In this document: positions 38,144 through 47,046 of the stretch, one piece after another
Layout: every line of letters begins with the position of its first letter
Numbering within the stretch: the stretch's first letter is position 1
Assembly (NCBI GenBank): GCA_017434525.1
Contig: JAFRFD010000080.1
Coordinates: 1 to 57,176, forward strand
From: Methanobrevibacter sp.
Lineage (GTDB): Archaea > Methanobacteriota > Methanobacteria > Methanobacteriales > Methanobacteriaceae
Direction of reading: 5' to 3'
DNA: 57,176 nucleotides
Notes under the pieces: generated by a model
Database searches by the model: none
What the model was told of the DNA's origin: nothing
What the model saw: only the letters and a program-made list of their open reading frames with translations
Translations under genes and position numbers: made by a program

Positions 38144-38168
38144 AAAAAACCATAAAGAGGTATTGCAT

Positions 38169-41100
38169 ATGGTTATAAGAACAATAGATGAATCAGAAAA
38201 TCGACGAACTGATTCAAATCAATTTTATAAACAATTAGAAATGATTTACGAAAATTTATTTTATCCAATTGATGAAAAAAGAAAAGGAAAATACTGGAAA
38301 GAACCAGCTAATAATGCAAAAGAATTAGTAGAATTTGCAACTAACACATATGATGAAGACAAATTCATTGAAATATATACATCAATCAATGATGATGTAG
38401 TAGGAACAATACGAACGATATTTTTAGATTTCGACTTAAGCAAAGAATCGCAATTAGAATGGGAATTAAACCATGCATTAAATACTATATCTGACTCTGA
38501 AATCAATTCAACCATTGAAAAATATAAAACACAACAAGATATAAGTGATTTAACTGATAAAGAACGAACGAACTTATTAAACTACTTAAGCAATAAAGAA
38601 AAAATAGAATTGTCTGAATTAACAGAGAAAGAAATACAAAACTATTTTTACAAAAAAATTAAAAATGGTTATCTAAAAGAACCATTTGAAGATGCAATGA
38701 AGGTTGCAAACTATTTCACAGAACATGGAGTTGATGTAACTGTAAATTGGTCTGGAAGTAAAGGTTTACATATTAGGGTACCTTTAAATGAATTAACTTT
38801 CACCGACAAGATAAATAATGACCCAAAACTTTTCACATTATCATTAGGCGAAGCTATTGAAACATCAATATTACATAAACCTATAAAAAAATCAACACTT
38901 GATTATGCAGTATTGAATAGAAATAAAGGTTTACAAAGATTACCAGTTACACAACATAGCACAAGCAAACTTTACAGTAACTTTATACAATTAAATGAGG
39001 ATTACAGTACCGCTATCAGCCATTTATTACATGTAAAAACCAATTATCTTCCAAACACTATAGATAAAAAAGCAAATACGAAAAAGTTCATGGAATTGTC
39101 TATTGTTAAAGAAGCTATTTCAACAGCTACAGAAAATAAATCTTATGACAACTACCCTGATGAACATGCAAATCCCCATTATGACTTTGGTTCTGACCGT
39201 GAAGAACTGAAAGAAATGATTGGAAAAGTGTATATTACAGGACATAGGAATGAAATTGGTTACAGAATTGTGCATGTATTGCGACGGAGTGGGTTTACAC
39301 AAGAAGAAGTTGAAAGTATCTTCCAAGAATTGCACATCACAGGATCATCAGATTATGCTGACACTATTGGTGGAAGCATCAAATATGCTTATAGTAAAGA
39401 CATTAAACATCTTTGTGGAATGCGACACTTAATAAAAGGAATAGAAGAATTACCTCCTTTTACTGGTAAAAAAACCGTGATTGATTACTTCAAAAGTAAT
39501 TTTGGTTATTATGATAAACCTACAGAAACTGAAGTAAAACCATTTAAAATTAAAAACAAAGAAGTAACGGTTGTTGTTTACGAAAATAATACTGAAAAAT
39601 GGATTGTTTTTTTAGAAATCATTGAGGGTATTAATCTAGAATTAAATTTTAACACCCTGCAAGGTTCATTTATTAGAAAAAACGATGATGAAAACCTAAT
39701 AACTTTTGAATTTAAGTACAAAAAGCAGTTATTTAAAATAGCTAAAGATGAACTAAAAACCATCAAAGCTATTTTAGCTGATGAAGATGTTGAAATGCCA
39801 AAATTGTTAGATACAAAGCTAAAACAGTATTTTAAGAATAATGACGATTTTATTTCATCAAAAAAAGAATTAACACTTGAACAAGAGCTAATTAAATTAT
39901 TTTCAAGTTATAATGTTAATGTTAGGAAATGTAGACAAAGATTAGGTCATTATTTTAAAGAAAAAGGAATGATATTACGAAAAAGTATCAATACCCCGTA
40001 TTTACTAGATAAAAATACTAATGGATATGATTCAGTTGATATAGATAATCTAGTGATAAAACTAGACAATGAATTATTTAATAATCAGGACTTAGTTCAT
40101 TCGAATGATGTTAAAGATGCAATTGGATTTGTTAGTAACCGACAAAACCCCAAATACAACATTGTAAAGTTTAACAACTGTTTGTATGATATGGTAAATT
40201 TTAAAGTAATATCAGCTAATGATGAACCAGTATTTACACTGATTGAAGTCGCACATAATTACAATCCCCAAGCTAAAGGAGAAAAAGTACAACATTTCCT
40301 AGAAACATCATTAGCTAAACCAAATAATGAATCAAAACAAGATATAGAAGAATTAAAGCAAGGTTTTTTAGAAATGATTGGTTATATCTTAACAAGTGGA
40401 AACAAATTAAATGCTTTCTTTATCATAGCAGGTATAGGTGGAGCAGGTAAAGGTGTAGCTAGTAATCTAATCACAAACATTTTCGGAAGTGATAAAGTAG
40501 GTAGATTACAATTACAAGAGCTTACACCTGACAACAGATTTGCAACAGCACATCTAGAAAATAAGCAAGTAAATATTGTAAGTGACTCCCCTAAAAAACC
40601 TATTGAAGATACAGGACTGTTAAAATCAATTACAGGATATGATGACATACCAGTCGAACCTAAAGGTAAGGATAAATACACAATTCCTAAAGAAGAAGTT
40701 CCAGACATGATAGTTGTCTGTAATAACTTACCAAAATTTAAAGATGGAATTGAAGAAGCTATTGTGCAAAGAGTAGTTATATTTGAATTTCTTAATCGAT
40801 TTCGTGGCACCGAAGAGATGAATCCTAATCTTCTTGAAGAACTATTAACTGACCCAGAAGAAATGGAATGGTTAATTTATAATGGCATTGAAGCATATAA
40901 AAAAATGATTACAGAAGGAAATGATTTTAAAGCTAGAATCGATGATGAAAAATCAAGAGAAATATTGGGCAAATTTACTGACCCAATTGCACATATTCTA
41001 CCAAGATTGGTAAAGTATTCGGATACAGATAGTAGTGAAGACCCCATTATTACAACAGAATTAAATCAATTAATTAGGTATGTCGCAAAATGTGAAAGCT

Positions 41101-41321
41101 TACCAATAGATGTTCTTGATACAAAGGGTCATATAAAAGCTAAGCATTTAACTTCAGAAATCCGTGAGGAATTTGGTTTAGGTAAGGAGTGGACAACAAC
41201 AACTAGACATATCCCTCAATTAAAGGAATCAAGGACTATATTCCCGAATCTTTATAAAACAGAAGAATATGATGTTTGGTTAGAAAAAATGAATAAAGAT
41301 AAAAAAGAAAATGAGAAATAA
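38169..41321 (+). CDS. Replication protein: AEP-like primase fused to an SF3 (D5-like) helicase
   Basis: 1050 residues. The N-terminal part has the archaeo-eukaryotic primase pattern: LDFD with Asp87 and Asp89, then SGSKGLHIRVP with His201, then an RLP segment. The C-terminal part is a D5_N/SF3 helicase with Walker A GIGGAGKG (residues about 755-762) followed by a Walker-B-like IVSDSPKKP and a VVCNNLPKF sensor segment. This fusion is typical of replication proteins of archaeal plasmids and viruses. Its presence supports an element with an autonomous replicative stage. The ATG at 38169 follows GAGGT at the right spacing; the TTG at 38163 is less likely. Confidence 0.85.
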   Translation: MVIRTIDESENRRTDSNQFYKQLEMIYENLFYPIDEKRKGKYWKEPANNAKELVEFATNTYDEDKFIEIYTSINDDVVGTIRTIFLDFDLSKESQLEWELNHALNTISDSEINSTIEKYKTQQDISDLTDKERTNLLNYLSNKEKIELSELTEKEIQNYFYKKIKNGYLKEPFEDAMKVANYFTEHGVDVTVNWSGSKGLHIRVPLNELTFTDKINNDPKLFTLSLGEAIETSILHKPIKKSTLDYAVLNRNKGLQRLPVTQHSTSKLYSNFIQLNEDYSTAISHLLHVKTNYLPNTIDKKANTKKFMELSIVKEAISTATENKSYDNYPDEHANPHYDFGSDREELKEMIGKVYITGHRNEIGYRIVHVLRRSGFTQEEVESIFQELHITGSSDYADTIGGSIKYAYSKDIKHLCGMRHLIKGIEELPPFTGKKTVIDYFKSNFGYYDKPTETEVKPFKIKNKEVTVVVYENNTEKWIVFLEIIEGINLELNFNTLQGSFIRKNDDENLITFEFKYKKQLFKIAKDELKTIKAILADEDVEMPKLLDTKLKQYFKNNDDFISSKKELTLEQELIKLFSSYNVNVRKCRQRLGHYFKEKGMILRKSINTPYLLDKNTNGYDSVDIDNLVIKLDNELFNNQDLVHSNDVKDAIGFVSNRQNPKYNIVKFNNCLYDMVNFKVISANDEPVFTLIEVAHNYNPQAKGEKVQHFLETSLAKPNNESKQDIEELKQGFLEMIGYILTSGNKLNAFFIIAGIGGAGKGVASNLITNIFGSDKVGRLQLQELTPDNRFATAHLENKQVNIVSDSPKKPIEDTGLLKSITGYDDIPVEPKGKDKYTIPKEEVPDMIVVCNNLPKFKDGIEEAIVQRVVIFEFLNRFRGTEEMNPNLLEELLTDPEEMEWLIYNGIEAYKKMITEGNDFKARIDDEKSREILGKFTDPIAHILPRLVKYSDTDSSEDPIITTELNQLIRYVAKCESLPIDVLDTKGHIKAKHLTSEIREEFGLGKEWTTTTRHIPQLKESRTIFPNLYKTEEYDVWLEKMNKDKKENEK

Positions 41322-42005
41322 TCAAATTCTAGAGTTCTAGACTTGAATAGTATCAAGTCTAGGTTACTCTCATTCTCTATTTTTCTCTGAAAATGGTCAA
41401 AAAGGCTTCTTTCCCAACCCCTAGAGAACAAACCATTATACGAAAAAATGATAAAAATTTTTAATTAGCCAATTTATTTAATTTTGTATGTAAGTGATTA
41501 TAGAACTAACTCTATGAATTTCAAAATATCGCATTAGATTTGTTAGTTCGCCGAACCACAAATGCTTCATCATCTAGTGTTATATGACATTAAGTCCATA
41601 AGTCTAGAATTAGTTCTTTTCCTAAAATATCACTATTGTTTTTGCCTTTATTGAGAAGATCATGACTATCTCAAAAACAGATCATCGGAATTCATGAGGA
41701 ACAATATTTCACCAAAACATCAGTATACTAAAAATTAAACTAAAAGCTATTAACCCACATTTAATTTTAAAGCAAAATACATAATTAAATAAATAATTAA
41801 TCAAGCAACTAATTAAATACGCAATTATACTTGCAAAAAGGAGATAAAACTTGAAGATTAGTGCAATTTATACTTTTGCGAGCATCAATTACCCATAAAA
41901 AGAAAAATTAAAGAACAAAAGTAACTAGATTACCTGAAATGTGCAATGATATGTTGCTTTTTATTGAAATAAAAAAAGATTGAAGCTATTTAATTAAATA
42001 ACTTC
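41322..42005. other. 684-bp gene-free region
   Basis: After the hairpin, this AT-rich stretch contains GTTCGCCGAAC (about 41546-41556), a GCAATTAT motif (41821-41828) near AAGGAG (41837-41842) and a 15-codon frame starting TTG (41850) that ends at TAA. Toward 41985-42004 an A/T palindrome AGCTATTTAATTAAATAACT touches the end of the next (minus-strand) gene. I see no gene. Confidence 0.35.
41337..41362. terminator. 10-bp inverted repeat after the replication gene
   Basis: CTAGACTTGA (41337-41346) and TCAAGTCTAG (41353-41362), separated by 6 nt, 16 nt after the stop codon, followed by CTCTATTTTTC. It fits a transcript-end hairpin. Confidence 0.5.
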
Positions 42006-42884
42006 TTAACATACAACAATATCATATATCTCTTCGGGAGGATATGTTTCAGGAGCAACATAAACTAATAATCCATCATTATCAAAATAGACAAATCTTT
42101 CAGTATTAGCTGGTTGATAATATAATACCTGTCCATCGAAACCATTTATTGTTTTATCCCGTTGAAGTTTAACATATTTACTTACTGGAAATTGATTATC
42201 CGAAGAGACATGAATCTCAAATGATGCACCATCATCATTTTTAAAATCAACTGTTTCAAAAGTTGAAGTCCCATACCTATTAGATTCTTCAAAACCTTCA
42301 GGAATAGTGAATGTTTTTCCAAACACAGTTGTTTGACCTCCAGCAACATATTTTGAACTACCATCAGATGTTGAAGAAGAACTAAAAGTTTCAGATAGCC
42401 ATAAACTACCAACTAAAGCCAAAATTAATATTACTGCAACAATGATTAATTTTTCTTTAGAATTTGCATGAATAGTATAATTTCCTTCAGAATCTGTTTT
42501 TAAAACCCAATTTAAAAGTATAATAACTATAATTTCAAATAGTATAAATCCAAAATTAAACATGAAAACAATCGCAAAGATTGAGAAAATAAGGATTAGT
42601 AATGCATTTACATTAGTTTTATTAAATTTACCACTTAGTAAATCACCATAGTTTCTGTAAATTAAATAAATACCTACTATTGCACCAAATATTGCCAAAA
42701 TAGGTAAAATAATACCCAAAATAGCTAAAACATACCCAATAATAATATAACTTTTGTAAGATTTTGTTGATGGATAAACATCTTTACTAGAAGTTCCCTC
42801 CTCTACCTTATTTCCACATTTTGGACAGAATTTAGAGCCCTCTTCTAATTCATTTCCACACTCAGTACAATACACTTTTTCCAT
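42006..42884 (-). CDS. Zinc-ribbon membrane protein of the element
   Basis: 292 residues. The N-terminus has a zinc ribbon (CTECGNELEEGSKFCPKCGNK), followed by four hydrophobic segments (about 47-165) and a C-terminal extracellular ~115-residue domain (residues about 180-292). A similar layout (zinc ribbon, membrane part, small C-terminal domain) is common in uncharacterised methanobacterial membrane proteins. Function unknown. A GGTGG site precedes the ATG. Confidence 0.7.
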   Translation of the reverse strand: MEKVYCTECGNELEEGSKFCPKCGNKVEEGTSSKDVYPSTKSYKSYIIIGYVLAILGIILPILAIFGAIVGIYLIYRNYGDLLSGKFNKTNVNALLILIFSIFAIVFMFNFGFILFEIIVIILLNWVLKTDSEGNYTIHANSKEKLIIVAVILILALVGSLWLSETFSSSSTSDGSSKYVAGGQTTVFGKTFTIPEGFEESNRYGTSTFETVDFKNDDGASFEIHVSSDNQFPVSKYVKLQRDKTINGFDGQVLYYQPANTERFVYFDNDGLLVYVAPETYPPEEIYDIVVC

Positions 42885-42968
42885 ATATCCACCTACTTAA
42901 AATTTTTAATACTGCCAATATAATAAATAAAAGAAAGTTGTTTAATTAACAACTTAATGATTAAAATA

Positions 42969-43484
42969 TTATATTACTGAACCACTTCCAGAAGAGTATT
43001 TATATACTGTAGCCGAAGCAGGGACATCATAATCAATATGTCCAACCACTTTTTCATTTCCACCGACAGTGTTTATTACAATATCTCCTTTAATATGGTG
43101 TGTTGCATGTCCAAAATCATATTCATCTAAACCATCAATACAATCATCAGAGATTGTATAATCAAATTTAAACCCATATTCATTATCTTTAACATAAGTA
43201 TTTTTGGAGTTAAATGTAACATCTTCTAAATGTTGTGTTTTACCATTATGGTAAGTAACTTCAATGTTCTTTAGCTGAACATTATTAACTTCAGTTATTG
43301 TATCAGTTGGTATAATTGTAAAAGCCACATTAGTTTTGTAATTATAATTTACAGTCATGCCAACATCAGTTACATTTACTGAATCACCACCACTAAAAAA
43401 GGAGATTATTCCAAAAATAACGATTAAAGCAACTATTACTAAAATAATTGTCTTTAAACCAATTTCAAAATCGCCAATTTTCAT
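42969..43484 (-). CDS. Membrane-anchored protein of the element
   Basis: 171 residues. One N-terminal membrane helix (TIILVIVALIVIFGIISFF) and a ~140-residue outside domain. Orientation and spacing show that it is in one series with the neighbours at 42006 and 43522. Upstream is a GGTGAT ribosome site. No known family recognised. The 85-nt gap before the next gene holds an 8-bp stem AAGTTGTT/AACAACTT (42936-42956). Confidence 0.65.
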   Translation of the reverse strand: MKIGDFEIGLKTIILVIVALIVIFGIISFFSGGDSVNVTDVGMTVNYNYKTNVAFTIIPTDTITEVNNVQLKNIEVTYHNGKTQHLEDVTFNSKNTYVKDNEYGFKFDYTISDDCIDGLDEYDFGHATHHIKGDIVINTVGGNEKVVGHIDYDVPASATVYKYSSGSGSVI

Positions 43485-43521
43485 ATATTATCACCTAAAA
43501 AATTAAGCAAGGATTTTTTAG

Positions 43522-43998
43522 TTAAAATTCTATAGAATTAGCATATGTTTTTAAATCATCTAAATTATCCCCAACAATACCTACTACTTCAGTTTCATTA
43601 TCATTTGATGCAATTAACATATAACCTCCATCATGTTGAACCATCTGATTATATAATACAGTGAAACCATCTTCAACAGAAGGATGTTTAAAAGTAGAAT
43701 TTTCATCTAAAATATTAATTACATATTCAGTTATATTAGTATCATTATCATCAACAATGGATTCATTAAAGTAATAAACTATTATATTATTACCAATTGG
43801 ATCCCCATCATTAAAATTATATCCAAATACAGAAGCGCCAGTGATATTAGAATCAAGAGTTACAAATTCCTCATCAGATGGAACACTCATGTTAAACAAA
43901 CCATCGAAATCGTGAGTTGTTGTTTCAACTGCGAAAACACTAGCCAAAGAGACAAAAGCCATTACAACGATTAATATAGCAAAAATCTTTTTACTCAA
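43522..43998 (-). CDS. Exported small protein of the element
   Basis: 158 residues with a signal peptide (IFAILIVVMAFVSLASVFA). Start is TTG 43998, at ideal distance from a strong GGAGGT site. The mature part (HDFDGLFNMSVPSDEEFVTLDSNITG...) resembles the PsbP-like domain pattern used by other small exported methanobacterial proteins. Function unknown. It is the first gene of a minus-strand trio. Confidence 0.65.
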   Translation of the reverse strand: MSKKIFAILIVVMAFVSLASVFAVETTTHDFDGLFNMSVPSDEEFVTLDSNITGASVFGYNFNDGDPIGNNIIVYYFNESIVDDNDTNITEYVINILDENSTFKHPSVEDGFTVLYNQMVQHDGGYMLIASNDNETEVVGIVGDNLDDLKTYANSIEF

Positions 43999-44092
43999 TT
44001 AAATTACCTCCAACAATTAAATTTTTTTACAAAATTTAAGCTTTGTATTATTATGTCTCTTTTAAATATAATATAAAAGTTGTGTATAAACC

Positions 44093-44136
44093 GAATCAAT
44101 AAGAATTATAAATAATAAATAAGAATCAATAAGAAT
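44093..44136. promoter_or_regulatory. Direct-repeat operator candidate upstream of the winged-helix gene
   Basis: GAATCAATAAGAAT is present twice (44093-44106 and 44123-44136), 30 bp apart, in the divergent gap between the exported-protein gene (minus) and the regulator (plus). A TAACTA...TAGTTA inverted repeat follows (about 44144-44162). Confidence 0.5.
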
Positions 44137-44183
44137 CTTTTAATAACTATTAAAGTAGTTAATAAAGAATATAACAAATAAAT

Positions 44184-44462
44184 ATGAGTGAAAATGAATC
44201 AGAACCAAATTTTTGGTCTTTAATTGGATATATCAAAGTTTCTCCAGCACGATTAAATTGTATCACCTGTATCGGCACAGAATATAAAATGCCAAAAGAA
44301 ATAGTTGATGCAACTGGAATGAGAATCACACAAATATCGAATGCATTACACGACTTAAAAGAAAAGAAAATAGTAGTCTGTTTAAATGAAGAAAATATCA
44401 AAGGCAGACTATACCAAAATACCGAATTAGGATTACAGCTATTGGAAGAATTAAAAAAATAA
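44184..44462 (+). CDS. Small winged-helix transcriptional regulator of the element
   Basis: 92 residues. Helix-turn-helix pattern around VDATGMRITQISNALHDLKEKKIVV, with a wing and C-terminal helix. It sits divergently from the membrane-protein genes with direct repeats in between, so it probably represses them and itself. The ATG has no clear ribosome site. Confidence 0.75.
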   Translation: MSENESEPNFWSLIGYIKVSPARLNCITCIGTEYKMPKEIVDATGMRITQISNALHDLKEKKIVVCLNEENIKGRLYQNTELGLQLLEELKK

Positions 44463-44739
44463 CAACATCGAATACTATTACCCATCACCAAATAAAAAAG
44501 TTCTTGTATAATTCATTAACCTATCAAATAAAGTATTAATTAAATTAATTAAATATTTAATTTTATAATAGACCTGTAAATGAAGATAAACTATCACTAG
44601 TTACATAGACATGAACAATAAAAAAAACATAAGAATCAGAACTACAGATAATTAACAAACAGATAATTGGTAAACCACAAAAAATCAAAAAGATAAAAGA
44701 GATTTTAATCATTTTGATTAAACAACTCTCTTACAAGCA

Positions 44740-46512
44740 TTAATGTCTAAGTACAATACTATCAATTATTGATTGTACTTTAGCTTTTTTTACTTTTTCA
44801 TTATCTTCCCATAATTTTATTGAATAACTCTCCAGTTCATCTGTAATCTTTTTACTTTGGGATTTAGATAATACATACCCATTACTTTCAATATAATCAT
44901 GTTCATAGAGTCCAATTTCTGATTTAATTAATTTCCAATCATCATCAGTTCGATAATATTCATCTCTAACTGTTGTAGATTGAAAGGCAGATGTTGTATT
45001 GAATGCCATTGTTATTAAATCTTCAATATAATAATCTGTGACACCAGCAAAATCTTCTTTTTTAACATCTTCTTTATAATATCCAATGATTGTTGAAGCT
45101 AAATTATACTTTTCAACTAATTCATGTCCAGATATATACTCTTGTATTCTTTTTAAATCATTAGCATTGGCAAGATTATCTAATTGATTTTGAATATCCA
45201 ATACTTGAGAGGATAAAGCTGAATTGACACTTTCAACATGCCTAATCTTTTTTTCATATTGCTCTTTCTGTTCGTCCATTTCCCTTTGCATAGAAACAGC
45301 CTGAGCTTCCAATTGTTTTCTCAATGCTTCATTTTGTTCTTCCAAGTCTTTATATTGTTGTGTTTTAATATCCTTAATTTCTATATCTTTAATACTAAGG
45401 TAGGGACTTAATGCAAGATAAGTTTTCCTAAGATAACTATCATGACTATCTGATTCAATAGCCTCATATACTTTTGAATTTGATTCATTAGGTGGCACAT
45501 GTCCAGTAAATATACTAATAATATCCACTTCTGAAGTTTTATCAGAATTAACAACAACTTGAGTAATGTTTCTCCTACAAGTAGTGGAAAACAATTTTCT
45601 AAGAGAATGAGACCTAAATCTACGATATTTACCATTCTTATCCATCTTATCTCCTAATTGTTTATTTAACCTTTGAAATAATTGTTCGATAGCTGTAGAT
45701 TTTAGTTCTTTATTAGTAGATGTTGCAAACAAAGGATAATCAGATTTTAATATTTCATTTCTTCCTTTTCGTATATTATATTCAATTCGATTATGTAAAT
45801 ATTGCCACATATATGTACTTGCTTCAGGAGTATTAAATGTAACACATAATTGTGACTTTTTAGATGTTTTTGAGGGCATGATTTCCCAACATGGATAAAT
45901 TTCTTCAGGATTTTTAGCTAATAGGTTATCTATTGTTTTTTCTTCATTATTCTCAAAATAAATATCACATGCCTTAATTAAATCACCGATCGTTAATCCC
46001 CTTACATCACTACTTCTTAAACCAGTAGTGGCAAAAAAAGAAATTATGGCTTTATCCCTGATACTTTTACAGAATGACATTGCTGTTTCTACTTCTCTCC
46101 AAGAAACAATATCCTCATCACGAATCCTATCGTTTTGAATGGTTATTTTAATTGGTTTAGGTTTTTGAATATCATATTCACCCAGTAAAGCTCTGAATGT
46201 ATCTAATTTAAGCTTAATAGTCCTATTAGTTAAACCTCTGCTTTTTAAATAATTATAATAATTAAATTGATATATAGTTACAGACCTATCTTCCAAATCA
46301 AGAAGGTCATGATTTCCTGTTTCATTATCTATATATGGTTTTTGTTCTCTTTTTCCTATTCTAACAATATCAGATGGCGTGACATCAAATAATTCATGTA
46401 TTTCTTTAAAAACAGTGTTGTAATTTTTAATTGCATCTTTAGTAAGGTTTCTTCGTTCCACCATCATACTTAATTTAGCATCGGTTTCAGAAAATTTGGT
46501 TTTGGTTGTCAT
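44740..46512 (-). CDS. Tyrosine recombinase (integrase)
   Basis: 590 residues from ATG 46512 (a longer reading frame to 46539 overlaps the attachment region). The catalytic set is visible: Arg166 in TTGLRSSDVRG, His302-x-x-Arg305 in SHSLRKLF, His338 in FTGHVPP, and a candidate nucleophile Tyr360 (or Tyr366) in SYLRKTYLAL. The N-terminal part (about 20-150) is a SAM-like core-binding domain. Beyond residue ~375 an unusual ~215-residue C-terminal extension begins with a long coiled coil (EEQNEALRKQLEAQAVSMQREMDEQKEQYEKK). The gene reads away from rnpB, 57 nt from the rnpB 3' end. Confidence 0.9.
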   Translation of the reverse strand: MTTKTKFSETDAKLSMMVERRNLTKDAIKNYNTVFKEIHELFDVTPSDIVRIGKREQKPYIDNETGNHDLLDLEDRSVTIYQFNYYNYLKSRGLTNRTIKLKLDTFRALLGEYDIQKPKPIKITIQNDRIRDEDIVSWREVETAMSFCKSIRDKAIISFFATTGLRSSDVRGLTIGDLIKACDIYFENNEEKTIDNLLAKNPEEIYPCWEIMPSKTSKKSQLCVTFNTPEASTYMWQYLHNRIEYNIRKGRNEILKSDYPLFATSTNKELKSTAIEQLFQRLNKQLGDKMDKNGKYRRFRSHSLRKLFSTTCRRNITQVVVNSDKTSEVDIISIFTGHVPPNESNSKVYEAIESDSHDSYLRKTYLALSPYLSIKDIEIKDIKTQQYKDLEEQNEALRKQLEAQAVSMQREMDEQKEQYEKKIRHVESVNSALSSQVLDIQNQLDNLANANDLKRIQEYISGHELVEKYNLASTIIGYYKEDVKKEDFAGVTDYYIEDLITMAFNTTSAFQSTTVRDEYYRTDDDWKLIKSEIGLYEHDYIESNGYVLSKSQSKKITDELESYSIKLWEDNEKVKKAKVQSIIDSIVLRH

Positions 46513-46568
46513 AATTAATAATATGCAGATTACCAACATATAAGTGTTTGGTAACCCACATAATTTTA

Positions 46569-46587
46569 CATGGCCTGTTAAGAGTAA
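46569..46587. other. Right attachment core (3' end of rnpB)
   Basis: CATGGCCTGTTAAGAGTAA, the 3' strand of rnpB stem P1 read in the plus direction, identical to 32153-32171. Flanked at 46550-46559 by GGTAACCCAC, inverted relative to the GTGGGTTACC at the left site; the same GTAACCCACC occurs inside rnpB at 46584-46593. Confidence 0.7.
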
Positions 46588-46861
46588 CCCACCTTCTGTT
46601 AAACAGCATTCATCTTAGCGTGCTACCTTGCCTCATACAGGTTGTCATCGGCACCTTTGCTCTTGCATCCTACGGAATGGCCGTTTCACCGCTTCTTTTA
46701 ATGTCCTCAATTAAATATCATCGTCTACCATTAAAAGTCGTGTCGTTTCTGCTCCAGAGTCATGCTTCTCAGCATACGTTTTTCAACGCCGTAGTTTCTG
46801 TGTGATGGGCGGAGTTTCCTTAGTTTTATAAAAAACCAGCAGCTGTCTTCAACTTGCCATG
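46569..46861 (-). ncRNA. rnpB: RNase P RNA, archaeal type
   Basis: The catalytic RNA of RNase P, which removes the 5' leader of pre-tRNAs. Read on the minus strand, the 5' end CATGGCAAGTTGAAGA pairs with the 3' end TCTTAACAGGCCATG as stem P1. Near the 5' end is GGAAACTCCGCC and an ACAGAAAC segment (CR I-like); near the 3' end is ACAGAAGGTGGGTTACTC (CR V). The middle has ATGACAACCTGTATGAGGCAAGG. The length of 293 nt fits archaeal RNase P RNAs. The 3' end is the integrase attachment core. Its 5' end is only 17 nt from the initiator tRNA, with no room for its own promoter. Confidence 0.92.
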
Positions 46862-46878
46862 AAAATATTAGTTAAAAG

Positions 46879-46953
<75 letters not shown>

Positions 46954-47002
46954 ATACAAACAAAAAATAGTATAAAACTATTAATAACATTTGTTTAGAT
47001 AA

Positions 47003-47010
47003 TATATAAA
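47003..47010 (-). promoter_or_regulatory. Box A promoter of the initiator tRNA/rnpB unit
   Basis: TTTATATA on the minus strand, about 50 nt before the tRNA. The flanks GATTTATATAyTATCTAAA match the tRNA-Asn promoter (217-224). Confidence 0.6.
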
Positions 47011-47046
47011 TCTTTCTATAAATAAGAAAAAATCAAAGAAAATAAA

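Larger units (their letters stand above)
32153..46587. mobile_element. ~14.4-kb integrative element inserted at the 3' end of rnpB
   Basis: Bounded by the 19-bp direct repeat CATGGCCTGTTAAGAGTAA, whose right copy is the 3' end of the RNase P RNA gene. It carries a tyrosine integrase next to the right end (44740-46512), a primase/helicase replication protein (38169-41321), DNA-binding proteins of the RHH and winged-helix types, a restriction-modification gene, a HEPN/MNT pair at the left end and three membrane or exported proteins. The gene content fits an integrated plasmid or defective provirus. No capsid, terminase or portal gene is recognisable. Boundaries are inferred from the direct repeat, not from an empty-site comparison. 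Confidence 0.75.

Noticed and set aside
41850..41897. Short TTG-started ORF behind AAGGAG
   Set aside because: Only 15 codons; no conservation evidence. Likely chance or decayed gene.
32153..46587. Complete provirus
   Set aside because: No capsid, portal, terminase or lysis gene recognised; plasmid-like or defective element is the safer reading.
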